From positions 19,935,390 through 19,999,389 of the forward strand of contig OU342817.1 of the NCBI GenBank assembly GCA_910591455.2: DNA of 64,000 bases, in the 5' to 3' direction. Below, piece by piece: positions 37,201 through 45,240 of the stretch. Within the stretch, counting starts at the first letter, position 1; each line of letters starts with the position of its first letter. The translations under genes were made by a program, and so were the position numbers. Source of the DNA: Pholis gunnellus. Lineage: Eukaryota; Chordata; Actinopteri; Perciformes; Pholidae. The notes below the pieces were generated by a model that saw only the letters and a list, made by a program, of their open reading frames with translations, did not search any database and was not told the DNA's origin.

Positions 37201-40200
37201 TTATTTACACCAAATCCTTTTTGTGTGGCACCTGCACCGTCTTTGCTATGAATTAGGAATGTTTTTAGGCTTTAGTATGGGTTTTCCAGGGCCTCATTAA
37301 AAAAATGTGTGCTTTTTCTTCAGGCGAACCTGGGAATTTTCCCTGTTTGCTGTGTTCAGTCTTCAGCTACTATTAACCAGTAACATATACACAATATTTA
37401 CTCATCTCATCAAATCGCACAATTCCTAGTGTTATTCAAGCATCAACCTTTTAAAATAGACCTTGTAGTTACAGAATTGTAGTCTCTTTAGTATGGGTTA
37501 CAATTGTCGAGCAGAGGACTAAAAATAGGCCTAGGGGTTAAAAGGTACCGTCCTGGTTCCCTGAAAGCAGGTGGGCCGAAGGATGTTCATGTTGGTTGGA
37601 CAAGCCATCCAACACTTTGATCCCGAGCAGGATAGTGGCCAGTTCACCATTCAGTTTACACCATTATTTCCAAACGCATATTAGCAGAGACACTAGTAGA
37701 CATTGTTATCCCACAGTAACATGTTGGTAACACCACCATGAACTTAGCAGATCCGACACTTAGACCACTTCATCATCTTTGTAGTAAATCATCTGATCCT
37801 GACCTGAGAGTTTCGAGTGTACAGTGTGGACTCGCCAGTCCAGCAGAGAGCAGCTTCACTCCTGAGTCCTGCAGGTTGTTGTTACTCAGGTCCAACTCTT
37901 TCAGACTAGAGGACTGTGAGCTGAGGACTGAGGACAGAGCTCCACAGCTTCTCTGTGAGAGGTTACATCCACTCAGTCTAGGGGAGGAACAGGGATTAAT
38001 ACAAACAAAATGTTGAATCAAAGTCAAATATCAAACATATTTCGTAATGGTTATGTATCCGTAGTGTATCTGCCTACAGAGCTTTGTTGGAGGCTTTGAC
38101 CACTGGCAGCAGCCTCAGAAGAGCCTCCTCTGAAGCAGAGTATTTTTTCAGGTCAAACTCGTCCAGATCTTTTTGTGATGACAGTAAGATGAAGACCAGA
38201 GCTGACCACTGAGCAGGAGACAGTTTATCTGTGGAGAGACGTCCTGAACTCAGGGACTGTTGGATCTCCTCCACTAGAGAACCATCATTCAGTTCATTCA
38301 GACAGTGGAACAGATTGATGCTTTTCTCTGGAGACACATCCTCACTGATCTTCTCCTTGATGTACTGGACTGTTTCCTGATTAGTCTGTGAGCTACTTCC
38401 TGTCTGTGTCAGCAGACCTTGTAGGAGTTTCTGATTGGTCTCCAGTGAAAGACCCAGGAGGAAGCGGAGGAACAAGTCAAGGTGTCCATTTGGACTCTGT
38501 AAGGCCTTGTCCACAGCACTCGGGTAGAGATGTGTTAGCTTAGGTTTTGCTCTAAATACTTTAGGCCAATGGGTTCTTGGTTGTTTTTTTGCCATCAGGT
38601 TGATACCAGAGTTGATGAAGGTCAGATGGACATGAAGAGCAGCCAGAAACTCCTGAACACTCAGATGAACGAAGCAGAACACCTTGTCCTGGTACAGTTC
38701 ACTCTCCTCCCTAAAGATCTGTGTGAACACTCCTGAGTACACTGAGGCTGTTCTGATATCAATGCCACACTCTGTCAGGTCAGATTCATAGAAGATCAGG
38801 TTGCCTTTCTGCAGCTGATCAAAAGCCAGTTTTCCCAGAGACTCAGTCATCTCCCTGCTCTCTGGACTCCAGTGTGGATCTGTCTCAGCGCCTCCATCAT
38901 ACTTGATCTTCTTCCGTTTGGACTGAACTACCAGGAAGTGGATGTACAGCTCAGTCAGGGTCTTGGGCAGCTCTCCTCCCTCTCTCGTCTTCAACACCTT
39001 CTTTAGAACTGTAGCAGTGATCCAGCAGAAGACTGGGATGTGGCACATGATGTGGAGGCTTCGTGAGGTCTTGATGTGGGAGATGATCTTGCTGGCCTGC
39101 TCCTTATTACTGAATCTCTTCCTGAAGTACTCCTCCTTCTGTGAGTCAGTGAACCCTCTGACCTCTGTCACCATGTCGACACACTCAGGAGGGATCTGAT
39201 TGGCTGCTGCAGGTCGTGTGGTTATCCAGAGGCGAGCAGAGGGAAGCAGTTTTCCCCTGAAGAGGTTTGTCAGCAGCACATCCACTGAGGTGGACTCTGT
39301 AACATCAGTCAGGATCTCATTGTTGTAGAAGTCCAGAGGAAGTCGACACTCATCCAGACCGTCAAAGATTAACAGAACCAGGAACTCTTCAAACCTGCAG
39401 ATTCCTGCTTCTTTGGTTTCACTGAAGAAGTGATGAACAAGTTCCACCAAGCTGAACTTTTTCTCTCTCAACACATTCAGCTCTCTGAAAGTGAATGGAA
39501 AGATGAACTGTATGTCCTGGTTGGCTTTGCCTTCAGCCCAGTCCAGAGTGAACTTCTGTGTTAAGACTGTTTTCCCAATGCCAGCCACTCCCTTTGTCAT
39601 CACTGTTCTGATTGGTTCCTCTCCTCCAGGTGAGGCTTTAAAGAGGTTTTCTTGTCTGATGGTTGTTTCTGGTCTGTCAGGTATGCTGGATGCTGCTTCA
39701 ATCTGTCTGACCTCATGTTCATCATTGACCTCTGCAGTCCCTCCCTCTGTGATGTAGAGCTCTGTGTAGATCTGATTCAGAAGGGTTTTGTTTCCTGCTT
39801 TAGCGATTCCCTCAAACACACGCTTGAACTTCTTCTTCAGGTTAGATTTGAGTTTACTTTTCCACAGTACAGGACTAGTTCCTGAAATTAAAACAAATCA
39901 TAGAATGGAATTAGTGAATGGTTGTCTTCTATTTCATTTTAAAGTTTTTAAAATCATCTTACTGCTCTGCAGACAGTCAGCCAGCTCCTCCTGCTTCATT
40001 GTCCTCAGGAAGTTTAGTGTGATCTTCAGAATTGCCTCCCTGCTGCTCCTCTTTTGCTCTTCCTCGTCACCGTCCAACACCTCCTCATTATCAGGGCATT
40101 GTGGGTAATCTGGACTCAGAACTTTTTGGAACTTCCTTAACTCGTTCTTCACAAAAGTGACAATGTTTTCTTCAAGCAGCTGAAACAGAAACATATTTAA

Positions 40201-43200
40201 ATGTAAACCAACAGAAAATAACATCACACATGTCCGTCATGGACTGAAAGACTATTGCTAACTGGTGTGTTGTGGTTGATTCAGAGCATTGACATGTTTC
40301 TAGTTTGACATTGTAGCTTTCAGTTTCTAACTTTAATCTTTCATCTAGATTTGGTAACTAAAACAAATATAACTCCTTCCTCATGGGAGTACTTTACTTT
40401 TTTTAACTTAACACATCAAGACCTAAAAAACACAACACAAACTGGACACCTCATGTTGCCAGACAAACGAAGACAAAAGAAATGATGAAGCTTTATATGA
40501 AGCTCTAGCATAAGTTCAGTCAGGTCAGTTCATCAGCAGCGGAGAAAACATCTTCCTCTCGTGTCCCTGCCTGGAAATCTCAGCGGTTACTGCGGGTCAC
40601 TCTGTGCAGGTAACAACCTGATCGGCAGCATGCAGTCTCTGGCTAAATCCAGCAAACTGTCCATACAGGCCTCAGGGCCGAACATCCTTAAACTTCTGCC
40701 TCCTTGTGGCAGCGGCCTCATGCGCACCGCATTCATTTCACTTCAAGCTGCTCATCGATCAAGGTAAACACATGAATTAGTGTGTCACACCTAGACCGTC
40801 TTCTCATTCAGATAAATATTGTGAGGCTGCTTTGACAATAGTTTTTTTTAGTTGTTGGCGGGCCTCAATTAACCTACCTCTACTACAAAGGTATCAATAA
40901 GGCTCTTTTGAAGCAGGGATATTAAAGACACACGCAGTCAGGGCGTATTTAACCCCTCTGTTTCCTCAGGGTATTAGAATATCCCGCGTTTGCAGTGTTA
41001 CATGCTCACTTCGGTGAAAGTTTCAGAAATTGTCATGGTAAAAAATTTATAACTTTTAAGGTTCTCATCCGTACCTTAGTTTAGCCGCCTTATTACAAGT
41101 TGTTTGAGACTTTTAACTTGAGTACACTGTGAAGTTGTATTATGTTTATGGTTTATGGTTTAATTTGCAATCAAGCAAAGGGAGTACTTAATGCCAAAAG
41201 GCGTGGCCATTCATGACATCAGAAGTTATCCATAGCAGCACAGATCATGAAGTCCATAAGAAAGATCACGCCGGCCTCATTCAAACCCTGGTCATTGCTG
41301 ACCTCATCACAAACCACAACAAGCATGCTCAGTTGGCATAGCGGAAAAACTCTTCCATGTTTTGCCATTATATTTCTTTTGACTCTGAAGTTGGGACTCA
41401 TGTCTATTCATGGGCTTTTGAGAGAAATCACGGTCAGTGGTTCTCAGACTCCGGCTTCCCTCTACTCCAGATTTGATATAATCTGCATCGTGTGAGATAT
41501 CTGACCGCAGAAGCTCTCGTGTCTGGGGCCAGCAACCGAAACACAAACGCCTCACTCTCATGCCTAAATCAGTCATCAGTATTCCTCAGTGTGAGCATTC
41601 CTCTTCATGATTCATGTGATAGTATCATGCAGTTAGCGGGCACTCAAGTCATCATCGCAATAATTCACGTGGCAGGGAAAGTGCTCGCTCTGTGTATGTG
41701 CCTTGCTCAGATTTTATATACACATGCATATAACTGGTGGTGGAGTTTTTGCTTCACAGCTACGTTGCTGGTCACTGTCCTCTCTGATAACTTGATTTTC
41801 TGGTCATAGCTGAGCTCGACATTACATTCACGTCTTTCTGGTCACAATCATTCAAATCAACGAGTGTAGTTATTTTTTAAAATGTTATATTCTATTATAT
41901 TTCGCCTCAGTGTGCGGCTGGTATTGTTTTCACCTTGTGACAGTTTGCTTGTCTGTCTGACGGCAGATTTGTCCCGCTAAAAGTGTCACAATAGATTAAG
42001 TCACAAATCTTTTAAAGTGTATAGTAGGATCACACAAAAAAAGGCAGAGTTCGAAGATGTGTGCAGTCCGAGCAAGGCCGGCAGGAGTATGTGGGTAAGA
42101 AGTGGGGAATGACCCATTGGACCACCATACTTTACAGCCTGGCCTGATTTGGCGTCGTAGCGCCGTGATTGCGTTGCAAGATGTCCTCCTGTTGATGTAT
42201 TCTACTTTTTTATTCATTTGTTATTCATCGCGTTCTTCTAGATAACTACTATTCATAGCTTTCTGCTAATTCCCTCTATCCGTCGTACTCTGGTAAGTGG
42301 GTCACGTTTAATGCATCATGGTCTAACGCAATCTCATACACTGCTTCATGGTCTAATGTGTCCTCATACTGTTGTCCTGTCATGTGTTGGATGCTGCTAT
42401 TTGACCCTAGCTTGTCTTGTCTTGTCTATGGTTCACCGTAAAATAGGTTTTAATTGCAGTGTGCGTCTTCTTAGTTCAGGGGTCGGCAACCTTTACTGTC
42501 CAAAGAGCCATTTTATCCTATTTTCCATCAAATGAAATCCGTCTGGAGCCGCAAAAGCTATTTGATATCAAAGCTTATAAAGTTGTATATATAGTTATAT
42601 TATATATACAAAAACTATAGTTTGTTGTATTTATGAATTGATAGAACAAGAATAAAGACAATTCTTGAGCTGCATCTACTGTTACAGGTGGACAGTTTAC
42701 ACAGGTCAGAGTTCAAATGTACACACCTCAAACACTGAATCAGAGTCTGCTTGAGGCTTCTGGACATGCCGACTACTGGGAACCTCTGATCTCTGAAGTC
42801 TGTAGAGAAAAAGGGTTTAGGCTTAATGACGACAAAGTAGTTCCGTGTCATATTATGAGAAACCAGAAAAATAAAGACTTACATAGAGGGAGGCATTCTT
42901 TTAAACTTCTTAAAAATGTGTCTGTATAGATGATTCCTCACGGAGAGACAGAAGTAAATTCCTCATATGAAATAAGAGAACATTTTTCTTTGGGTTGAAA
43001 AGTTTACCCTTGTTTATCGGACTGATGTCCATGTAGGAACCCCCGAGGGACAGGACTGGACCGGTCACTCTTCGTGGACACACAGCTGGGTTCAGAGTCT
43101 GCTCTCTGCTGGTCGACACTGATAGAAACAGTTCTGATAAGTGCACATGTTCAGCAAAAACCTTCACAGGAAATTCCAGAAAAGCGTTTCTTTTAGTTTA

Positions 43201-45240
43201 CGATTCAATAATTTGTGTAATTTGTCTTGGTGTTTGCTCGGGGAAGACAAAAGGTGACAAACAATACAAATACAAAACACAAGCGTTTGATGCATTCAGA
43301 GACCCACTAAAGGACACAGTTTAAGTTAAGTTCATAGACTGAACTGATGAGGAGGAGTTAAGAGCCCTGATTGCTTCAGGATGCTGTTACAGAAAAAAGC
43401 AGTTCTACTCTTAAAGTTACTACAAGGACCTTTGACTTTGTGTTGTTTCTGTTGGTCCCTGTGGACTAAAGTGGTCGTGTTTCTGAGCACCAGAGTTCCT
43501 TTAGAACAGTGGTTCTCAAATGGGGGTACGTGAAGGCACTCCAGGGGGTACGTGAGATTTACAAAATATATATTTAAAATTAGCATCCATTCAACAATCC
43601 TTGAAAAATAGTTCTTTATTAAATATTCAATAAAATATAAGTGTAAGTTCATAAACTTTCATTATCCTAAACAATGCAATCTTCAGTGTTGACAGTTTAA
43701 TAAATCAGACACTGATGATCTTTTTTTCAACCAAAAATGCTTTGTGCTGGTTAGGGGGTACTTGGCTGAAAAAATATTTCACAGGAGGTACATCACTGAA
43801 AAAAGGTTGAGAACCACTGCTTTAGAAAACCTAATGTTACTGCAGCAGGTCTGACAGTCTGCCCCTCTCAGTCCTGGTTCTGGTTCTCCCTTCCCTCCAG
43901 TGGGTCCAGCAATACGTCCTGGGTCTCCAGCAGCGTGGTGTCGGTGTTGATTCCCAGAGAGGAGAAGCTCTGCTCCTGGAGGAGGAGGAGGAGGAGGAGG
44001 AGGAGGAGGAGGAGGAGGAGGAGGAGACGCTGCTGCTGCCGGGAGCTGAGCTCTCCTCCTCCCTCCGGAGCTCCGACCGCAGGTCAAAGGCTGCGGGTGA
44101 AGCCGTATCTGGGTCTGTCCACAGTGGACCGGTCTCTGCTGGAGGATCTGGGTCTGTCCACGGTGGACCGGTCTCTGCTGGAGGATCTGGGTCTGTCCAT
44201 GGTGGACCGGTCTCTGCTGGAGTCTGAGCTGAAGGAGGTTCTGGTGAACCTGCATGATTTCATCTGGTTTCACCAGAATCTGACCCGGTGGCTCCGATGA
44301 CGAGCATTAAGAATAACTCTATAGAAACAGACCATCTTCTCTCTGATGGTCTCTTTACTGATGGGGGTCTGATAGAGGATCAGGACTACACTGAGACTGG
44401 TTCAGGACCAGTTAAACGTTCCTCACTGTAACTTTAGTACTACACAGCCTTTTTCCTGAAGAAAGAGGACTAAAAGTGATTTGGAGTGAGAGCGGCCTCT
44501 GATCATGTTCACAACCATCCTAAGCGTGCAGGAGTGAAAGTATCACAGATGCTTTCCATACCTTATGAAGCTCCTTTCTGTTATCAGCTGAGCTTCTTTC
44601 AAATCAGGAGGGGGACTTATAGACCGTTTGCTCTTCAAGCTCACACAGCTGGGTTCAGGAGAGTCTGAGTTCTGCTTCTTGAACCTGATTGAAAGAAGAA
44701 TAAAGAACTTTAAAAGAGCCAGTTCACATTCTTCCCAAAGATGGAAAATGTAGGCTGCTGTAAACAACCAGCAACAGACTGTGAAGACAGATAAACTTCA
44801 ATCCTGTAAACCTTCCTTGAACAGACGGAGTGATTTTAAGGCTACATGTTGTCATTAATAATACACATGTGCTACTACATACATAATGTATGTGTGAGTG
44901 TTCATCAGCTAGAATGAACACTCGCAGACAGTGTGATGTACAATATCTTAACTCACTGAGTCTCTGAAGGAAGTTTTCTTTTAAAAACAAAAGGAAGGTC
45001 AACGGACGCTTCACTCTTAATGGACACACAGCTGGGTCCAGGTCCATGTTCAGAAGAGTCTGGTCTGTTCAACACAACACACACAGAGCTTAGAGGGTGA
45101 ACAATGATGGTGGAGTGATGTGTCCTGGACAGCTGGAGATCCTCATCTCACCTCTGAGCTTTGGTCTGGCTGTCATGTTCCCCACACAGAGCGGTTTTAG
45201 AGGGAGGGACTCCCTCCTCTCTGTCCTCACACTGACTCAT
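16199..45240 (-). CDS. FISNA-NACHT-LRR receptor gene (NLRC3-like fish NLR), full gene span
   Basis: This is the span of one gene whose exons I list separately. Coding exons in order: 45240-45152, 45064-44957, 44684-44562, 43118-43008, 42799-42727, 40179-39963, 39881-38078, then LRR exons ending at 37804, 35912, 30983, 28854, 27465, 26046, 24554, 20007, 18513 and 17617, and a proposed terminal exon 16208-16199. All junctions have AG/GT and the phases join without a break, giving about 1,424 residues. The product is a cytoplasmic innate immune receptor: N-terminal adaptor-like region, FISNA, ATP-binding NACHT, then ten LRRs for sensing. The class is the expanded fish-specific NLR group. No B30.2 exon was found. 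Intron size is dominated by mobile elements. Whether all ten LRR exons are used in one transcript is inference. Confidence 0.8.
16490..16645. repeat. MITE-like repeat (TGCTGCGTTCACA start)
   Basis: The segment begins TGCTGCGTTCACAATAATCG and is rich in GACGCGA motifs, a pattern seen in fish MITE-type repeats. I did not find clear terminal repeats or a target duplication, so the class is uncertain. Confidence 0.4.
17617..17790 (-). CDS. NLR LRR exon 10 (last LRR)
   Basis: A 174-nt exon (58 residues) with acceptor TTTGTGTGTTTGCAG and donor GAG|GTCAG. It encodes one ribonuclease-inhibitor-type LRR pair with the LHLSENNL and HCRLETL motifs. It is the most diverged copy: K-L-H-L replaces the usual E/K-L-D-L and SDLVESP replaces SGFLESP. 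Its donor sequence also differs (GTCAG instead of GTGGG). Confidence 0.85.
18513..18686 (-). CDS. NLR LRR exon 9
   Basis: A 174-nt LRR exon with GCAG acceptor and GAG|GTGGG donor. The core reads LRELDLSGNYL. The first helix has CWIREKG in place of the common CEITEEG. The frame is open and phase-compatible with its neighbours. Confidence 0.88.
19125..19178 (-). pseudogene. Decayed LRR exon relic 1
   Basis: On the minus strand the sequence from CTGCAG onward follows the 5' part of the LRR exons (TTTGTCAG..., TTCTTCTCTG, TCAGCTCTGAAGTC) with internal deletion, then hits TGA. The rest of the exon is gone. It sits mid-intron between LRR exons 8 and 9. Confidence 0.65.
20007..20180 (-). CDS. NLR LRR exon 8
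   Basis: A 174-nt LRR exon with standard acceptor and donor. The core reads LRKLDLRGNNL followed by DSDVKLLSGFLESP. Open frame, no defects. A composite of mobile elements begins about 175 bases upstream of it (in gene sense). Confidence 0.88.
21340..22347 (+). pseudogene. Non-LTR retrotransposon reverse transcriptase, 3' part
   Basis: The first frame (to about 21540) has SGVPQGSVLGPLLF and the catalytic FADDTK box of a LINE reverse transcriptase. The next frame (from about 21530 to 22243) carries the thumb and C-terminal region, with LGVTIDYKLSFSKHI and LVRPHLEYASVIW, and a third frame holds the end SLSQETVSASSVNEFK. At least two frameshifts and the missing 5' half (no endonuclease) make it dead. 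The C-terminal layout suggests a CR1/Jockey-related group different from the L2-like element at 32-35 kb. Confidence 0.8.
23561..24184 (+). mobile_element. Retroelement 3' LTR
   Basis: A polypurine tract AAGGGGGGAA (23551-23560) is followed directly by TGTGGGAG, the LTR start shared with the copy at 4359. Within it are a TATA box TATAAATA (23931-23938) and a polyadenylation signal AATAAA (24007-24012). The end is near AAAACACAAC at about 24184, where host intron repeat resumes. It lacks an internal segment that the other copy has after the first eight bases. Confidence 0.72.
24554..24727 (-). CDS. NLR LRR exon 7
   Basis: A 174-nt LRR exon with GCAG acceptor and GAG|GTGGG donor, core LRKLDLSENYL. 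It carries R-P-R-C in place of S-P-H-C near the 3' end. The flanking intron lacks the AAAACAAC block present at the other copies, so no ATG lies upstream in frame and the exon is easily missed by ORF scanning. Confidence 0.86.
25151..25206 (-). pseudogene. Decayed LRR exon relic 2
   Basis: Nearly identical to the relic at 19125-19178, with the same truncation and flanks, between LRR exons 6 and 7. Confidence 0.65.
26046..26219 (-). CDS. NLR LRR exon 6
   Basis: A 174-nt LRR exon, close to the array consensus: CEITEEGCSSL, LRELDLSENYL, HCRLETL. Standard splice sites and open frame. Confidence 0.9.
26693..27131. mobile_element. 60-bp TIR element, copy 1
   Basis: A 439-bp element from TGTGGTAGTGGGCG to CGCCCACTACCACA with about 60-bp imperfect inverted termini and flanking GTAGT direct repeats (26688-26692, 27132-27136). 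No transposase. The interior has an AATAAA and a unique 300-bp core. Confidence 0.8.
27465..27638 (-). CDS. NLR LRR exon 5
   Basis: A 174-nt LRR exon with CEIREEG, LRELDLSHNNLEDSG and C-C-R-L-E-T-L near the end. Standard splice sites and open frame. The surface positions (H-N-N-L-E) differ from neighbours, as expected at variable LRR residues. Confidence 0.89.
28053..28490. mobile_element. 60-bp TIR element, copy 2
   Basis: Same element, at the equivalent place in the next LRR intron unit and with the same GTAGT flanks, so it was copied with the unit. A few bases near the left terminus are altered. Confidence 0.78.
28854..29027 (-). CDS. NLR LRR exon 4
   Basis: A 174-nt LRR exon with CQITEEG and LRKLDLSENNLKDSG. 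Standard splice sites, open frame. Confidence 0.89.
29463..29519 (-). pseudogene. Decayed LRR exon relic 3
   Basis: Third copy of the same truncated LRR exon, between LRR exons 3 and 4. The shared defects show that it decayed before the unit was duplicated. Confidence 0.65.
29975..30591. mobile_element. Solo LTR with 5-bp target duplication
   Basis: A 617-bp insert starts TGTTACGCCCC and ends GGCCGTAACA, giving TG...CA ends with short inverted repeats (TGTTACG/CGTAACA). It is flanked by GTGTG on both sides (29970-29974 and 30592-30596). Other copies of the same intron unit (for example near 25645) read straight through CACGTGTGATTAAATT, so the empty site is visible. An AATAAA near 30468 fits an LTR. 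Unrelated to the LTR at 23561. Confidence 0.88.
30983..31156 (-). CDS. NLR LRR exon 3
   Basis: A 174-nt LRR exon with CQITEEG, LRKLDLSFNNLKDSG and ENPHCRLETL. Standard splice sites, open frame. Its upstream intron holds the TIR element split by an L2-like LINE. Confidence 0.89.
31615..35603. mobile_element. 60-bp TIR element, copy 3, split by a LINE
   Basis: Left part 31615-31980 and right part 35526-35603 together match copies 1 and 2, including the TIRs and the GTAGT flanks (31610-31614, 35604-35608). A LINE is inserted between them. Confidence 0.8.
31981..35525 (+). mobile_element. L2-like LINE, nearly full length, disrupted
   Basis: A 3.5-kb non-LTR retrotransposon. It shows an APE-type endonuclease (about 32380-32830, with ALTETWI and ILLGDFNI), a linker, and a reverse transcriptase (33827-34690) with FKVGHSTETALL, GVPQGSVLGPLLF and the catalytic YADDTQ box, then a C-terminal region to 35194. 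The 3' end carries the TTGTAAGTCGCTTTGGATAA tail and TAATG repeats typical of fish L2-group elements. Frameshifts near 32900 and 33800 and an in-frame TAG at 34691 inactivate it. The host sequence AAGGAATCA/GAGTCAGCTACACTGG on the two sides rejoins to match the uninterrupted copies, with at most a 5-bp duplication. Confidence 0.9.
35912..36085 (-). CDS. NLR LRR exon 2
   Basis: A 174-nt LRR exon with CEITEEG and LRKLDLSENYLEDSEVK. Standard splice sites, open frame. The downstream intron carries the LINE insertion, the upstream intron the piggyBac-like element. Confidence 0.89.
36309..37545. mobile_element. piggyBac-like element
   Basis: A 1,237-bp insert with termini CCTTTTGATCCC and GGGGTTAAAAGG lies after TTAA (36305-36308). 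Sibling intron units read CGACTTAAACCGTCCTGG without it. The right flank reads TACCGTCC, as if three bases of a duplicated TTAA were lost. TTAA targeting and CCTT termini suggest piggyBac, but no transposase is seen. Confidence 0.65.
37804..37977 (-). CDS. NLR LRR exon 1
   Basis: The first LRR exon, also 174 nt but of a different subtype: LSGCNLSQRSCGAL, then LKELDLSNNNLQDSG and HCTLETL. The acceptor is CCTCCCCTAG and the donor CAG|GTCAG. It joins the NACHT exon by completing a leucine codon (CT+A). It resembles first LRRs of other fish NLRs more than the nine downstream copies do. Confidence 0.92.
38078..39881 (-). CDS. NLR FISNA-NACHT exon
   Basis: This 1,804-nt exon is the core of the receptor. 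It starts after TTTCAG with the FISNA segment (KSKLKSNLKKKF, then NQIYTELYITEGG). NACHT follows: Walker A GVAGIGKT (39591-39568), Walker B LLIFDGLDE (39375-39349), and the sensor ITTRPAAA. Winged-helix and NACHT-associated helical regions fill the 3' half, ending LLPVVKASNKA. The exon ends at 38078; translation past the donor GTAGGC would stop at once, so the split leucine codon with the next exon confirms the boundary. Family knowledge: ATP binding drives oligomerisation of such cytosolic receptors. All key nucleotide-binding residues are present and no disruption is seen, so it should be functional. Confidence 0.95.
39963..40179 (-). CDS. NLR N-terminal helical exon (LEENIVTFVKNEL)
   Basis: A 217-nt exon with acceptor CTGTTTCAG and donor AGCA|GTAAGA. 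It encodes LLEENIVTFVKNEL...LSPDYP, an acidic stretch, then ITLNFLRTMKQEELADCLQ. This helical segment regularly precedes FISNA in fish NLRC3-like proteins and looks death-fold-like; that structural reading is inference. Its last base joins GA of the next exon to give arginine. Confidence 0.9.
40180..42726 (-). other. NLR intron with hAT fragment
   Basis: Intron between the linker exon and the helical exon. At 42477 the sequence CAGGGGTCGGCAACCTTTAC, followed by AAAGAGCCATTTT, is the typical left end of a hAT element; the right end was not found. Open frames at 40561-40767 and 41492-41809 have no recognisable domain and no supporting splice context. Confidence 0.55.
42727..42799 (-). CDS. NLR linker exon
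   Basis: A 73-nt exon between TTTCTCTACAG and GAG|GTGTGT. It encodes QRSEVPSS...ADSDSVFE and leaves phase 0, matching the next exon. This SEVPS...DS.F linker is characteristic of the fish NLR N-terminal region. It is too short for ORF detection and was found by phase. Confidence 0.82.
43008..43118 (-). CDS. NLR N-terminal repeat-peptide exon 3
   Basis: A 111-nt exon (acceptor TTTCTATCAG, donor CAAGG|GTAAAC) containing DSEPSCVSTKSDRSS. It is entered in the same phase as it leaves (1 nt + codons + 2 nt), so it can be duplicated or skipped without shifting frame. Related peptides are on the two preceding exons. Confidence 0.82.
43507..43819. mobile_element. hAT (Charlie-type) non-autonomous element
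   Basis: A 313-bp insert with termini CAGTGGTTCTCAA and TTGAGAACCACTG, flanked by an exact 8-bp direct repeat CTTTAGAA (43499-43506 and 43820-43827). This is the standard hAT-Charlie signature. It has no coding capacity and lies in an NLR intron. Confidence 0.93.
43976..44026. repeat. (GGA)n trinucleotide run
   Basis: About 50 bases of uninterrupted GGA units in an NLR intron. Open frames on either strand here (poly-Arg, poly-Glu or poly-Pro) are consequences of the repeat. Confidence 0.9.
44109..44225. repeat. 39-bp tandem repeat, three copies
   Basis: Three consecutive copies of a 39-bp unit beginning CTGGGTCTGTCCAC, with few differences. The unit length is a multiple of three and the block is open in more than one frame, but I cannot link it to a known protein or to splice sites. 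Confidence 0.8.
44562..44684 (-). CDS. NLR N-terminal repeat-peptide exon 2
   Basis: A 123-nt exon from TTTCAATCAG to ATAAG|GTATGG with DSPEPSCVSLKSKRSIS and PPPDLKEAQLITE. Phase is 1 nt in, 2 nt out, like its neighbours. The peptide is the most basic of the three repeats. Confidence 0.82.
44957..45064 (-). CDS. NLR N-terminal repeat-peptide exon 1
   Basis: A 108-nt exon between GTTGAACAG and ACTCA|GTGAGT containing EHGPGPSCVSIKSEASVD and LPFVFKRKLPSET. It completes the arginine codon left by the start exon and keeps the frame into the next exon. Confidence 0.84.
45152..45240 (-). CDS. NLR start exon (MSQCEDREEG)
   Basis: The start codon is the ATG at 45240-45238; the exon encodes MSQCEDREEGVPPSKTALCG and continues to a GAG|GTGAGA donor at 45151. 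The MxQCEDREEGVPPSKT peptide is the usual N-terminus of fish NLRC3-like proteins, which fixes the start and marks the 5' end of this gene. Confidence 0.88.

Noticed and set aside
41492..41809. Hydrophobic 105-codon + strand frame in an NLR intron
   Set aside because: No domain, no splice context, and surrounded by stop-rich repeat DNA; likely chance.
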